Shown here piece after piece: positions 46,604 through 55,154 of a stretch of 64,000 bases of DNA. Position numbers and translations under genes: made by a program. Origin of the DNA: JACVRW01 sp963813495. GTDB taxonomy: Bacteria; Actinomycetota; Thermoleophilia; Solirubrobacterales; Thermoleophilaceae. The notes under the pieces are model-generated. The model searched no databases. It had not been told where the DNA came from and worked only from the letters and a program-made list of their open reading frames with translations. The stretch spans positions 1 to 64,000 of the forward strand of contig CAWEZC010000001.1 in NCBI GenBank assembly GCA_963813495.1, given 5' to 3'. Within the stretch, counting starts at the first letter, position 1. Each line of letters begins with the position of its first letter.

Positions 46604-48558
46604 CCGAGCAGACGCTCGAGTTCCTCGGGCTCGGTGACCGGGGCGCGGCAGGCGAAGTGCTCGCACACGTAGGCGGCCGCCCGGCCGCCCAGCGGCTCGC
46701 GGCCCTGGAGCAGCGGTACTCCGTGGGGCTCCCCGCCGGCCAAGACGAGATGCGGCCGGAACGCCTCTCGGACCACCCGCTCCAGCGGATCGAGCTCCTC
46801 GCCCACCAGCGCCACCTCCTTGACCGCAGCGAGGTGAAAGTCGAGCGCCTGGAGCAGATGCCCAAAGGCCTGGGGATGCTTGGGGGCCAGCTCGTGAAGG
46901 AGTCGCAGCACGGACACTCCGCGCTCCTCGTAGGAGTGCTCGCCGGTGAGCGCGGCCAGGCGCAGGAGGCCGTACGCGGCACTCGAGTTGCCGGAGGGGA
47001 TCGGGTGGTCCTCTAGGTCCTTGCGCCGGGCGACGAGCCGTTCGTGGTCAGTCGAGGTCTCGAAGAAGCCGCCGTTCTCGTCATCGGCGAAGCGAGCGAT
47101 CATGGTGTCGGCCAGCACGCGCGCCTCTCCGAACCAGCGCGGCTCGAAGCTCGCCTCATAGAGCGTGAGCAGGGCCTCGAGCAGGAAGGCGTGGTCCTCC
47201 AGGTAGGCGTTCAGCTTGCCCTCGCCGTCCTTCCACGAGCGCAACAGCCGGCCCTGGTCGTCGCGCAGCTCGCGCAGCACGAAGTCGGCCGCCGTGCGGG
47301 CAGCGTCGAGGTAGTCGGGCCGCTCGAGCACGGCGCCCGCCTCGGCCAGGGCGGAGATCAACAGCGCGTTCCAGGCGGTGAGGCGCTTGTCGTCGAGGCC
47401 GGGCCACACGCGTTGTGAGCGCACGTCGTACAGGCGGCGGCGCCACTCCTCGCGGCGCTCGGGCCGGCCCGGGCCGCGCACGGGGATGTTGCGGCCTTCG
47501 AAGTTGCCGCGGTCGGTCGCCCCGAACCAGGCGATCGCCTCGTCGGCATCGGGCTCGCCGGCCAGCGCCTCGCGCAGCTCGTCGACGGTCCACACGTAGA
47601 ACCGGCCCTCCTCGCCCTCGGAGTCCGCGTCGAGTGCGGAGTAGAAGCCGCCCTCGGGACCGCGCATCTCCTTCAGCGCCCAGTCGAGCGTCTCTTCGGC
47701 GACCTCGCGGAACAGGTCGTTGCGCGTGACGAGCCAGCCGTGCAGGTAGGCACGCGCCAGCAGAGCGTTGTCGTAGAGCATCTTCTCGAAGTGCGGTACG
47801 AGCCAGAAGGGGTCGACGGAATAGCGCGCAAAGCCGCCGCCCACCTGGTCGTACATTCCTCCGGAGGCCATGTTCTGAAGGGTGTGAGCGGCCATCTCGG
47901 TCTCGCCGCGGCGCAGCAGGAACTCGATCGTCGAGGCCGGAGGGAACTTGGGCGCGCTGCCGAAGCCGCCGTGGGCCGGGTCGTAGCTCGCGCGCAGGTT
48001 CTCCACCGCCAGGTCGAGCTCGGCGGGATCGAGCGGCTGCTCCGACGGCGACAGGAGCGCGCCTCCGCGCAGCCGCTCGGCTACGCGGCCGGCGCCGGCG
48101 CGGATCTCGTCGCGGCGCTCGTCCCAGGCCTCGGCGACGGCCTCGAGCACCTGCCGCCAGCTCGGCATTCCCGAGCGAGGCTCGGGCGGGAAGTAGGTCC
48201 CGGCGTAGAAGGGGACCTGATCCGGGGTCAGGAACACGTTGAGCGGCCAGCCGCCGGACCCCGTCATCGCCTGGCAGGCCTCCATGTAGATCGAGTCGAG
48301 GTCTGGCCTTTCCTCGCGGTCGAGCTTGATGGGCACGAACCGCTCGTTCATGAGGGCGGCCGTCTGCTCGTCCTCGAAGGACTCCCGCTCCATCACATGA
48401 CACCAGTGGCAGGCGGAGTATCCGATTGAAAGGAGCAGGGGCCGGTCCTCCTCGCGTGCGCGCGCCAGCGCCTCCTCACCCCAAGGGAACCAGTCCACTG
48501 GGTTGTCCTTGTGCTGAAGCAGGTACGGCGAGGTCTCGCGTGCCAGGCGGTTGGCCAT
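46600..48558 (-). CDS. Thioredoxin-domain YyaL/SPATA20-like protein
   Basis: A 652-residue protein with an N-terminal thioredoxin-like domain (about 1-175: RETSPYLLQHKDNPVDWFPWGEEAL, active-site SACHWCHVMERESFED, and SGGWPLNVFLTPDQ) and a C-terminal (alpha/alpha)6 barrel (about 200-640: FPPASTIEFLLRRGE, MLYDNALLARAYLHGW and SALDADSEGEEGRFYVWT). Members resemble glycoside-processing enzymes but no activity is established. It starts MANRLARETSP at ATG 48558; a slightly longer form is less likely. Its stop overlaps the M28 gene. Confidence 0.92.
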   Translation of the reverse strand: MANRLARETSPYLLQHKDNPVDWFPWGEEALARAREEDRPLLLSIGYSACHWCHVMERESFEDEQTAALMNERFVPIKLDREERPDLDSIYMEACQAMTGSGGWPLNVFLTPDQVPFYAGTYFPPEPRSGMPSWRQVLEAVAEAWDERRDEIRAGAGRVAERLRGGALLSPSEQPLDPAELDLAVENLRASYDPAHGGFGSAPKFPPASTIEFLLRRGETEMAAHTLQNMASGGMYDQVGGGFARYSVDPFWLVPHFEKMLYDNALLARAYLHGWLVTRNDLFREVAEETLDWALKEMRGPEGGFYSALDADSEGEEGRFYVWTVDELREALAGEPDADEAIAWFGATDRGNFEGRNIPVRGPGRPERREEWRRRLYDVRSQRVWPGLDDKRLTAWNALLISALAEAGAVLERPDYLDAARTAADFVLRELRDDQGRLLRSWKDGEGKLNAYLEDHAFLLEALLTLYEASFEPRWFGEARVLADTMIARFADDENGGFFETSTDHERLVARRKDLEDHPIPSGNSSAAYGLLRLAALTGEHSYEERGVSVLRLLHELAPKHPQAFGHLLQALDFHLAAVKEVALVGEELDPLERVVREAFRPHLVLAGGEPHGVPLLQGREPLGGRAAAYVCEHFACRAPVTEPEELERLLG

Positions 48559-48598
48559 CCACCTGAGGCTACCCGGGCCGCTCACCGCCAATCCGTAT

Positions 48599-48650
48599 TA
48601 CACAGATCAAGTGTACGGCTTACACAGACAATGTGTAGATGGGCTATGAT
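48599..48650 (+). promoter_or_regulatory. Promoter with tandem TACAC/GTGTA operators
   Basis: Two inverted repeats lie in tandem: TACAC-agatcaa-GTGTA (48599-48615) and TACACA-gacaa-TGTGTA (48621-48637). A -10 hexamer TATGAT (48645-48650) follows, with TTACAC (48620-48625) as a weak -35. The -10 ends 8 bases before the ATG at 48659, so a leaderless transcript is likely. Confidence 0.6.
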
Positions 48651-48658
48651 CTCCCATC

Positions 48659-49834
48659 ATGCGCCAGGCCAGCGGCGACCTCTTCCCGAGCGATTCTCCC
48701 ATCCCGGCCAGTCAGCTGATCGGCCGTCGCGACGACGTCAAGGAGATTGCCACCCGTCTCGAGGCGGGCACCCATCTGATCGTGGCCGGCCCGCGCCGCA
48801 CGGGCAAGACCAGTGTCTGCGAGGCCGCCCTGGGGCGGGCGCGCCGCCGCGGGGCCTACACGGCCAAGGTCGACCTGTTCCGCGTATCCGATGCGGCCGA
48901 GCTGGCCGAGGCGGTGGCCGGCGCGGTGATCGCCAACCGTTCCGCTGCCCACCGGGCGCTACGCCGGGCGCGCAGCGCGGGCCGGGCGGCGCTCTCGGCG
49001 GCCCAGGGCCGCGCCGTGCTGCGCATGGTGGGCGAGTTGGGGGAGGGCGTGGAGATCGCACTGACTCCGGGCCTCGCCGCCCAGGATCCCGAGCGGGCGC
49101 TCGACCTCGCGCTGGAGCTGCCCGACCGCGTGGCGAGCGTCGACGGCAGGCGTCTGCTGCTGTTCTTCGACGAGATCCAGGAGGTGGCCTCGGCCCGTCG
49201 CCCCTACGGCGACCCGGACGCCGTGACCAACCGGATGCGCGCGATCTTCCAGCGCTCGTCCTCGGTCAGCTATCTGTTTGCCGGGAGCATCGAGCACGTG
49301 GTGCGCGACCTGTTCGCGCCGTCGCGCCGCGCCTTCAGCGGCTTCGGCAGCTTCTATTCGCTGCGGCCGATCACCGAGACGGAGTGGCGCCGCGGGCTCG
49401 GCGAGCGCTTCGCGGCCGATGACTGCACGGTCGCTGCGCCGGCACTCGAGCGGATCGTGGAGCTAGGCGGAGGGCACCCCCGGGCCACCATGAGAATCGC
49501 CCAGCAGACCCATCTCGTGTCGATCGAGCTCGAGACTCGGGCGATCGACCTCGACCTCGTTCGGCTGGGCTTCGAACGCGCGCTCGAAGGTGATCGCCCG
49601 ACGATGGAGCAGGTGGTGGAGCGGATCCGTCTGCTGCACAAGTACGGCCTCGCCGTGGCGCGCGCGCTGGCCGAGGGGGAGTCGCCGCCGCGGCGCATCC
49701 ACCCAGGAGTGCGCGACCGGGTGCTGAAGCTGCTGCGCGACAGCGGCATCGTCGAGCACGAGGCACGCGGGCGCTGGCTGATCATCGATCCGCTGTTGCG
49801 CCACTACCTGGCGTCGCTGGACCCGTTCGCCTAG
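48659..49834 (+). CDS. AAA ATPase of the archaeal-ATPase/STAND type
   Basis: A 391-residue protein with a P-loop GPRRTGKTSVCEAAL (about 43-57), Walker B LLLFFDEIQEVAS (about 164-176) and a sensor region YLFAGSIEHVVRDLF, followed by a winged-helix C-terminus (about 330-391). It resembles the archaeal ATPase family (PF01637), which occurs as free-standing ATPases of unknown role in many bacteria, sometimes beside toxins or mobile elements. It stands alone, behind two palindromes, so it may autoregulate. Its last 4 bases overlap the convergent DUF4242 gene. Confidence 0.8.
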   Translation: MRQASGDLFPSDSPIPASQLIGRRDDVKEIATRLEAGTHLIVAGPRRTGKTSVCEAALGRARRRGAYTAKVDLFRVSDAAELAEAVAGAVIANRSAAHRALRRARSAGRAALSAAQGRAVLRMVGELGEGVEIALTPGLAAQDPERALDLALELPDRVASVDGRRLLLFFDEIQEVASARRPYGDPDAVTNRMRAIFQRSSSVSYLFAGSIEHVVRDLFAPSRRAFSGFGSFYSLRPITETEWRRGLGERFAADDCTVAAPALERIVELGGGHPRATMRIAQQTHLVSIELETRAIDLDLVRLGFERALEGDRPTMEQVVERIRLLHKYGLAVARALAEGESPPRRIHPGVRDRVLKLLRDSGIVEHEARGRWLIIDPLLRHYLASLDPFA

Positions 49835-50124
49835 GCCGCGGGAACGGACTCGGCCCAGTCCCGCAGCCGGCCCGACAGCTCCGGCGCCGCGGCACCCACC
49901 TCGACCACCTCGTCGACCGAGATGTTCGCCCGCCGGGCCGCAGCCTCGATCTCCTTGGGGGAGGGCGCCTCGTAGAGGCAGTAGGTGCGCCGCCGGTCCG
50001 CGCTCAGGAACGAGAACAGCCAGCGGACGCCTTCGTCGGCGTTGATCTCCTCGATCAGCGTGACGTCCTCGCCCGTGAGGTCGAGCTGGTCGGCGAAGGT
50101 GCGCTCGATCATGTAAAGGGGCAT
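49831..50124 (-). CDS. DUF4242 (SCO4226-like) protein
   Basis: A 97-residue ferredoxin-like fold protein: PLYMIERTFADQLDLTGEDVTLI, NADEGVRWLFSFLSADRRRTYCLYEAPSPKEIEAAARRANIS and DEVVEVG match the DUF4242 family, whose Streptomyces member SCO4226 binds nickel. It is convergent with the ATPase gene and directly precedes the LuxR gene's end on the minus strand. Confidence 0.85.
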   Translation of the reverse strand: MPLYMIERTFADQLDLTGEDVTLIEEINADEGVRWLFSFLSADRRRTYCLYEAPSPKEIEAAARRANISVDEVVEVGAAAPELSGRLRDWAESVPAA

Positions 50125-50141
50125 GACGGCAAGCGTAGCCC

Positions 50142-53138
50142 TCAGGACGGCGCGAGTCCATGCCGGTGCGCGTAGGAGGCGGCCTCGGTGCGATTGGCGC
50201 AGTTCGTCTTGCGCAGGATGCTGCGCACGTGGTTCGCCGCCGTGTGCTCGCTGATCGAGAGCGTCTGCCCGATCGCCCGGTTGCTAAGCCCCTGGGCCAC
50301 GAGGCCCAGGATCTGGGCCTCGCGCGGGGAGAGCTCGTCCGGGAGGCCGGCCGGAGCGCAGGGCGCCCCGAGTGAGCGAACCCTGGCCACGATCCCCGCC
50401 ATGCCGATCTGCTCGGCCAGCGCGGCCGCCTCGCCGAGTAGCGCCTCGGCCTGGGCCCGGTCTCCTCCGTCCGCCAGGAGGAAGCGTCCGTACGCGTACG
50501 CAGTACGCGCTACCCAGGTCGACGCGCCCATGCGCCGGTTGAGCTGCAGCGCGCGCTCGAAGTGCTCCTGAGCGGCCCCGGACTCGCCGAGCGTGGCGGC
50601 GAGCATGCCCAGGTAGCGGTCGGTGGCCCCGTAACAGGAGACGAGGTGGCCGATCATCACGTTCGTGCCGCCGAGTGGCTCGAGCTCCGGGTACACCAGC
50701 GCCGCCACGCTCTCGTCGCCGAGCTCCCAGCACGCGTCGGTCAGGTAGGTGAGCGCGGCCAGCCAGAGGGACTCGCGGAACGGATCGAGACCGTCCGCGA
50801 CCAGCCGGGCCAGCTCGCGCCTCGCCTCCTCCTCCATTCCGAGCTCGGCGAGCATCGCCACGAGGCCGGGCTGCCAGGGCCCGTCGCGCCGGGCGTCAGC
50901 GGCCAGGATCCTGATCAGCGGGGCGAGCTCGGCCAGGCGTCCGAGCTCGCGGCGGACGCTGAACATCTGGATGCCGTACACGCCCGACGCGTCGCGGCCG
51001 GTCAGCAGCCGGCTCCATTCATGCGAGCGCCGGGCCAGTTCCTCGGCCTCCACCAGGCGCCCGTCGCACAGCGCGATGGCCGAGCCGTAGTGCTCGGCCA
51101 CGTGCAGCATGAAGGGTTGCGCGGTCTTTTCGGCGGTTTCGCGCAACAACGGAATCGCGGCCCGTGCGGACTGGAGGTCGCCCAGGGCGACGAAGGCCGG
51201 GACACGCCAGGCCATCGCCTCGGAGCGGATCTCGGTGTTGCCCAGCTCCTCGCCGAGCTCGGTGGCCTCGGTGAGCATGTCGAGTATCGACTCGATCGAA
51301 GTGATCCCGCGCGACCAGTAGGAGCGCATGAGGACGGTGGCCAGTCCGGCGCTGTCGCCCAGCTCTCGCGCCATCGAGATCGCGCTCGCGCGGACCACCG
51401 CACCACGTTCATGCTCGCCTCGGAAGTCAAGGGCGCGCGCCAGCCCGGCGAGCAGCCCTACTCTGAGCCTCGAGCCCTCGGCGGGGAGTAGCGCCGCGGC
51501 TTCCTCCAGCAGCTCGGCAGCGCCCTCCTCCGCCATGCCGGGTCGCCAGCACGCCTCCTCGTAGCCGGTCGCAGCGCGCGCCAGCACCTGCGCGTCGCCC
51601 TGCGCGCGGGCGATATCGCCCGCCGCACGAAACGCCTCGAGCGCATCGACCGCCTTGCCGCCGCGATGGCAGGCGGTGCCGAGATCGAGGAAGAGCTGCG
51701 CGCGTTCGGCCGGGCTCTCGATGCCGAGCTCCAATGTGGTTCGCAGGCGCCCCGCCGCCTCGTCGAAGGCCAGCGCCCCCATGGCCGCGCGCGCCGCCAG
51801 CACGTTGTACTCGACCGCCCGCTCGGTGTCGCCGAAGGGCGCGGCCGAGGCAAAGTGGTGGGCGAGGTCGGCGAGCACGCGGCCGGAGCGAGACCCGGTG
51901 GCCTGCAGTGCCTCGCCGACCTGAAGGTGAAGCTCCGCACGCCGCACCGACGAGAGACGGTCGTAGAGCGCGCGCCGCATGAGCTCGTGGGTGAAGTGCC
52001 AGGCCAAGCCCGGCGCCGGCGATTCCTCGATCATCCCGCTGCGGACCGCCTCGTCCAGCGCCGCGAGGAGCTCGCGTTCCCCGACTCCGGCGGCACGGCG
52101 GACGACGTCGAGCTCGAACTCCGCACCTGCCGTGGCGGCGAGCTCGAGCAGATCCGCTGTAGCCGGCGCCAGGCGTGCGAGACGCTGGCTTACCACCTCG
52201 CGCACGCTCTCGGGGCTGGCCAGCTCGGCGGGCGAGCGCATCACTCGCACCTCGCCGTCGGCCAGCTCGACGGCCCCGGTTTCGACGAGGGCGCGCCAGA
52301 GCTCGCACACCAGGAAAGCGTTGCCGTCCGTCAGGTCGCGGATCGAGTGGGCCATCTCGCGCAGCTCGGGGCCGAGCTCACCGCCTCCGGCGCGCCGGAC
52401 GAACTCGCTGACCTCGTCACCCGAGAGGCCGGCCACGCGCAGGCGAACGACGTCGTAACGCCGCAGGTCGGCGAGCGTCTCCGAGAGCTGGTCGGGAACG
52501 TCGGCCTCGGTGTCCCTGAAGGTGGCGAGGAGGAGCACGCGTGCGTTTCCGCCTGCGCGAGCGAGATGGCGCAGGAGGAGGAGCGTCGGGACGTCCGCCC
52601 AGTGGCCGTCCTCGAGTACCAGCAGGGCGGGGCGCCGCCGGGTCACACCGGTGAGCAGATCGGCCACGGCGGTGTGGAGCCGGTGGCGCTCGGTGTCCGG
52701 ATCGGCGTCCACGGCGGGCGGGAGTCCAGCAACGCGCGACTCCAGGTCGGGCAGCAGCCGGGTGAGCTCGCCGCCCCCGGGGCCGAGCGACGCCCGCAGC
52801 TCGTCGGGCTCGATGGCTCGCGCGAGCTGGTCGAGGACCTCGACGAAGGGGCCGTAGGGGGTGGGAACCACCGCGTCGCACGCGCCGTAGAGCACGAGCG
52901 CGCCGTCGCTCGCCGCCTCGCCGGCGAACTCTCGGACGAGGCGGCTCTTGCCCGAGCCGGGCTCGCCGCCGATCAGGACGACGCGCCGGCCCTCGCCCTC
53001 CGCACTTGGTAGGAGGGTGCGCAGCCGCTCCAGCTCGGCCACCCGCCCGACGAACGGAGAGGCCGAGGCGAGCGGGAGCAGGGCGGAAAGGGCGTTCTCA
53101 CCGCGGGCCACGTGCGCACGATAGTCAGATCTGACCAT
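50142..53138 (-). CDS. MalT/LuxR-type ATPase regulator (LAL)
   Basis: A 998-residue large ATP-binding LuxR-family (LAL) regulator. An N-terminal AAA/NB-ARC-like ATPase has P-loop LIGGEPGSGKSRLVREF and Walker B LLVLEDGHWADVP. Long helical TPR-like repeats occupy about residues 420-900. The C-terminal LuxR HTH is LSPREAQILGLVAQGLSNRAIGQTLSISEHTAANHVRSILRK. Such regulators act as ligand-responsive transcription activators. The ATG at 53138 is preferred; a TTG 36 bases upstream is possible. Palindromes overlap its start. It is divergent from the BBE flavoprotein gene, which may be its target (inference). Confidence 0.9.
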   Translation of the reverse strand: MVRSDYRAHVARGENALSALLPLASASPFVGRVAELERLRTLLPSAEGEGRRVVLIGGEPGSGKSRLVREFAGEAASDGALVLYGACDAVVPTPYGPFVEVLDQLARAIEPDELRASLGPGGGELTRLLPDLESRVAGLPPAVDADPDTERHRLHTAVADLLTGVTRRRPALLVLEDGHWADVPTLLLLRHLARAGGNARVLLLATFRDTEADVPDQLSETLADLRRYDVVRLRVAGLSGDEVSEFVRRAGGGELGPELREMAHSIRDLTDGNAFLVCELWRALVETGAVELADGEVRVMRSPAELASPESVREVVSQRLARLAPATADLLELAATAGAEFELDVVRRAAGVGERELLAALDEAVRSGMIEESPAPGLAWHFTHELMRRALYDRLSSVRRAELHLQVGEALQATGSRSGRVLADLAHHFASAAPFGDTERAVEYNVLAARAAMGALAFDEAAGRLRTTLELGIESPAERAQLFLDLGTACHRGGKAVDALEAFRAAGDIARAQGDAQVLARAATGYEEACWRPGMAEEGAAELLEEAAALLPAEGSRLRVGLLAGLARALDFRGEHERGAVVRASAISMARELGDSAGLATVLMRSYWSRGITSIESILDMLTEATELGEELGNTEIRSEAMAWRVPAFVALGDLQSARAAIPLLRETAEKTAQPFMLHVAEHYGSAIALCDGRLVEAEELARRSHEWSRLLTGRDASGVYGIQMFSVRRELGRLAELAPLIRILAADARRDGPWQPGLVAMLAELGMEEEARRELARLVADGLDPFRESLWLAALTYLTDACWELGDESVAALVYPELEPLGGTNVMIGHLVSCYGATDRYLGMLAATLGESGAAQEHFERALQLNRRMGASTWVARTAYAYGRFLLADGGDRAQAEALLGEAAALAEQIGMAGIVARVRSLGAPCAPAGLPDELSPREAQILGLVAQGLSNRAIGQTLSISEHTAANHVRSILRKTNCANRTEAASYAHRHGLAPS

Positions 53139-53169
53139 TGGCGTCTGGAATCGCCTTCGCGAACGCGAA
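53124..53169. promoter_or_regulatory. Two palindromes at the LAL regulator start
   Basis: AGTCAGATCTGACC (53124-53137) contains a TCAGATCTGA palindrome directly upstream of the LAL ATG. TTCGCG-aa-CGCGAA at 53156-53169 is a second perfect inverted repeat. Both lie in the gap between the divergent LAL and flavoprotein genes. Confidence 0.5.
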
Positions 53170-53260
53170 TACAAGTCGGTCAGGTCAGGTCATGACAGCA
53201 GAGCGCGCCTCCCTACATGCTCCAGAGCGAATCGGACCGCTGACGACCAGGAGGACTTGA

Positions 53261-54658
53261 ATGAGCATTGCCACCGCCCCCGCACGCGCCGCGCGCCAGG
53301 AGCTGACGGACTTCGCCGGCCGCCTGATCGGGCCGGAAGACGGCGACTACGACGAGGCGCGTGCCGTCTACAACGCCATGATCCAGCGGCAGCCGGGCTT
53401 GCTCGCCCGCTGCGCCGGGCCCGCGGACGTGGCCAAGACGATCGCCTTCGCGCGTGCCCACGAGCTGCCCCTGGCCGTGCGCGGAGGTGGCCACAACGGC
53501 GCGGGGCTGGGGACATGCGACAACGGCGTGGTCATCGACCTGTCGTTGATGCGCGACATCGAGGTCGACCCCCAGGCTCGGACAGTGCGGGTCGGCGGCG
53601 GTTGCACCTGGGGCGAGGTCGACAGGGCTACGAACGAGCACGGGCTCGCAACGCCCAGCGGGATCATCTCGACCACCGGGGTCGGCGGCCTGACGCTCGG
53701 CGGAGGGCTCGGCCACCTGACTCGCAAGCACGGGCTGGCGATCGACAACCTGCTCGAGGCGGAGCTCGTGCTGGCCAGCGGCAAGCGCGTCCGCGCGAGC
53801 AGCGACGAGAACCCCGACCTCTACTGGGCGATCCGCGGCGGCGGTGGCAACTTCGGCGTCGTCACCTCCTTCCTGTTCCGGCTGCACGACGTGGACACCG
53901 TCGTCGGCGGGCCCACCTTCTGGCCCGTGGAAGACGCCGCGGAGGTGCTCTCGGTCTACCGGGAGTTCCTCCCGGCGGCACCACGCGACCTGAACGGCTT
54001 CTTCGCCTTCCACACCGTGCCCCCGGGACCGCCGTTCCCGGAGGAGATCCACCTGCGTGAGGTGTGCGGCGTGGTCTGGTGCCACCTCGGGACCGAGGAG
54101 CAGGCGGCCGAGGCCATGGCTCCCATGCTTGACGCGCTGCCGGAACCGCTCATGCACGGCCCGCATTCGATGCCCCACCCGGACCTGCAGAGCGCGTTCG
54201 ACGCTCTCTACCCCGCCGGAGACCAGTGGTACTGGCGGGCGGACTTCGTCAAGGAGATCCCCGACGAGGCCGTCGACATCCACGCCCGCTTCGGCGCCGA
54301 CATGCCGACCATGAAGTCGACGATGCACATGTACCCGATCGATGGGGCCGCCCACGACGTCGGCTCCGCCGATACGGCCTGGAGCTACCGCGACGCCAAA
54401 TGGGGCTCGGTCTTCGCGGGCGTCGACCCCGACCCGGCCAACCTGGACCCGATCCGGCGCTGGAGCATCGACTACCACGAGGCGCTGCATCCCTATTCGG
54501 CCGGCGGCGCCTACGTGAACATGATGATGGACGAGGGCCAGGAGCGGGTGCGGGCGAGCTACCGCGACAACTACGACCGGCTGGCCCAGGTCAAGGGGAC
54601 GTACGACCCGGACAACGTGTTCTGCATCAACCAGAACATCCAGCCGGAGTCGAACTGA
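53261..54658 (+). CDS. FAD-linked oxidase with BBE domain
   Basis: A 465-residue berberine-bridge-type flavoenzyme. The FAD_binding_4 domain has VRGGGHNGAGLGTCDNGVVID (His before GAG is the expected covalent FAD attachment) and GVGGLTLGGGLGHLTRKHGLAIDNLL. The C-terminal BBE domain ends YRDNYDRLAQVKGTYDPDNVFCINQNI. Such enzymes oxidise alcohols, sugars or aromatic compounds using oxygen. It lacks a signal peptide. It is divergent from the LAL regulator. Confidence 0.92.
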   Translation: MSIATAPARAARQELTDFAGRLIGPEDGDYDEARAVYNAMIQRQPGLLARCAGPADVAKTIAFARAHELPLAVRGGGHNGAGLGTCDNGVVIDLSLMRDIEVDPQARTVRVGGGCTWGEVDRATNEHGLATPSGIISTTGVGGLTLGGGLGHLTRKHGLAIDNLLEAELVLASGKRVRASSDENPDLYWAIRGGGGNFGVVTSFLFRLHDVDTVVGGPTFWPVEDAAEVLSVYREFLPAAPRDLNGFFAFHTVPPGPPFPEEIHLREVCGVVWCHLGTEEQAAEAMAPMLDALPEPLMHGPHSMPHPDLQSAFDALYPAGDQWYWRADFVKEIPDEAVDIHARFGADMPTMKSTMHMYPIDGAAHDVGSADTAWSYRDAKWGSVFAGVDPDPANLDPIRRWSIDYHEALHPYSAGGAYVNMMMDEGQERVRASYRDNYDRLAQVKGTYDPDNVFCINQNIQPESN

Positions 54659-55154
54659 CCGTCACCCCGCATGAGACTCGAATGAGACCGCCTTGATACT
54701 GACGTAGGGCCCGTTCGGTCCTACGGTGCTCCAATTCGCTTCTCCATCCTCGGGATGGCCCTGGCGTTGGCGCTCGTGGGGCTCGGTGCACTGGCCGGCA
54801 GCGGGCGCTCGGCCACCGTCGCGGCCCACGGCGTGCTTGCGGGCTCAGGCACGACCCACATCCTCACCGTTCGCAACACCGGAGACGTGCGGCTCACTCG
54901 GATGATCTTCCGGGTGGTCTCCGGCGTCGCGATCACCGGAGCAGAGGGGCCCGGCCGCCTCCACCCCGGAGACCTTTGCCCGTGAGGGCTTCGCTCTGGT
55001 CCCGGGTGCCGCCCGATCCACCCCCGCCACCAGGGAGCACCGCCCCGCCGGTGTTCGACGAGCGCGACCATTCCGTGCTTCATCCCACCGAGCAAGACCC
55101 GCTGGTACTCGACGAACTTCAAGCCGGGGTCGTACGCCCGGGCGGGGAGCTGAG
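54659..55154. other. Gap with one doubtful small ORF and no recognised element
   Basis: Apart from the low-confidence frame at 54755 I see no gene, RNA or clear palindrome in this roughly 500-base stretch. It follows the BBE oxidase and precedes the 3' end of the acyl-CoA ligase gene. Confidence 0.4.
54755..54985 (+). CDS. Possible small secreted protein, doubtful
   Basis: A 76-residue frame starting MALALALVGLGALAGSGRSATVAAHG (signal-like) and continuing TTHILTVRNTGDVRLTRMIFRVVSG, which resembles the first strands of a secreted beta-sandwich (DUF11-type) domain cut short. There is no clear ribosome-binding site. It may be a truncated remnant. Confidence 0.3.
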   Translation: MALALALVGLGALAGSGRSATVAAHGVLAGSGTTHILTVRNTGDVRLTRMIFRVVSGVAITGAEGPGRLHPGDLCP

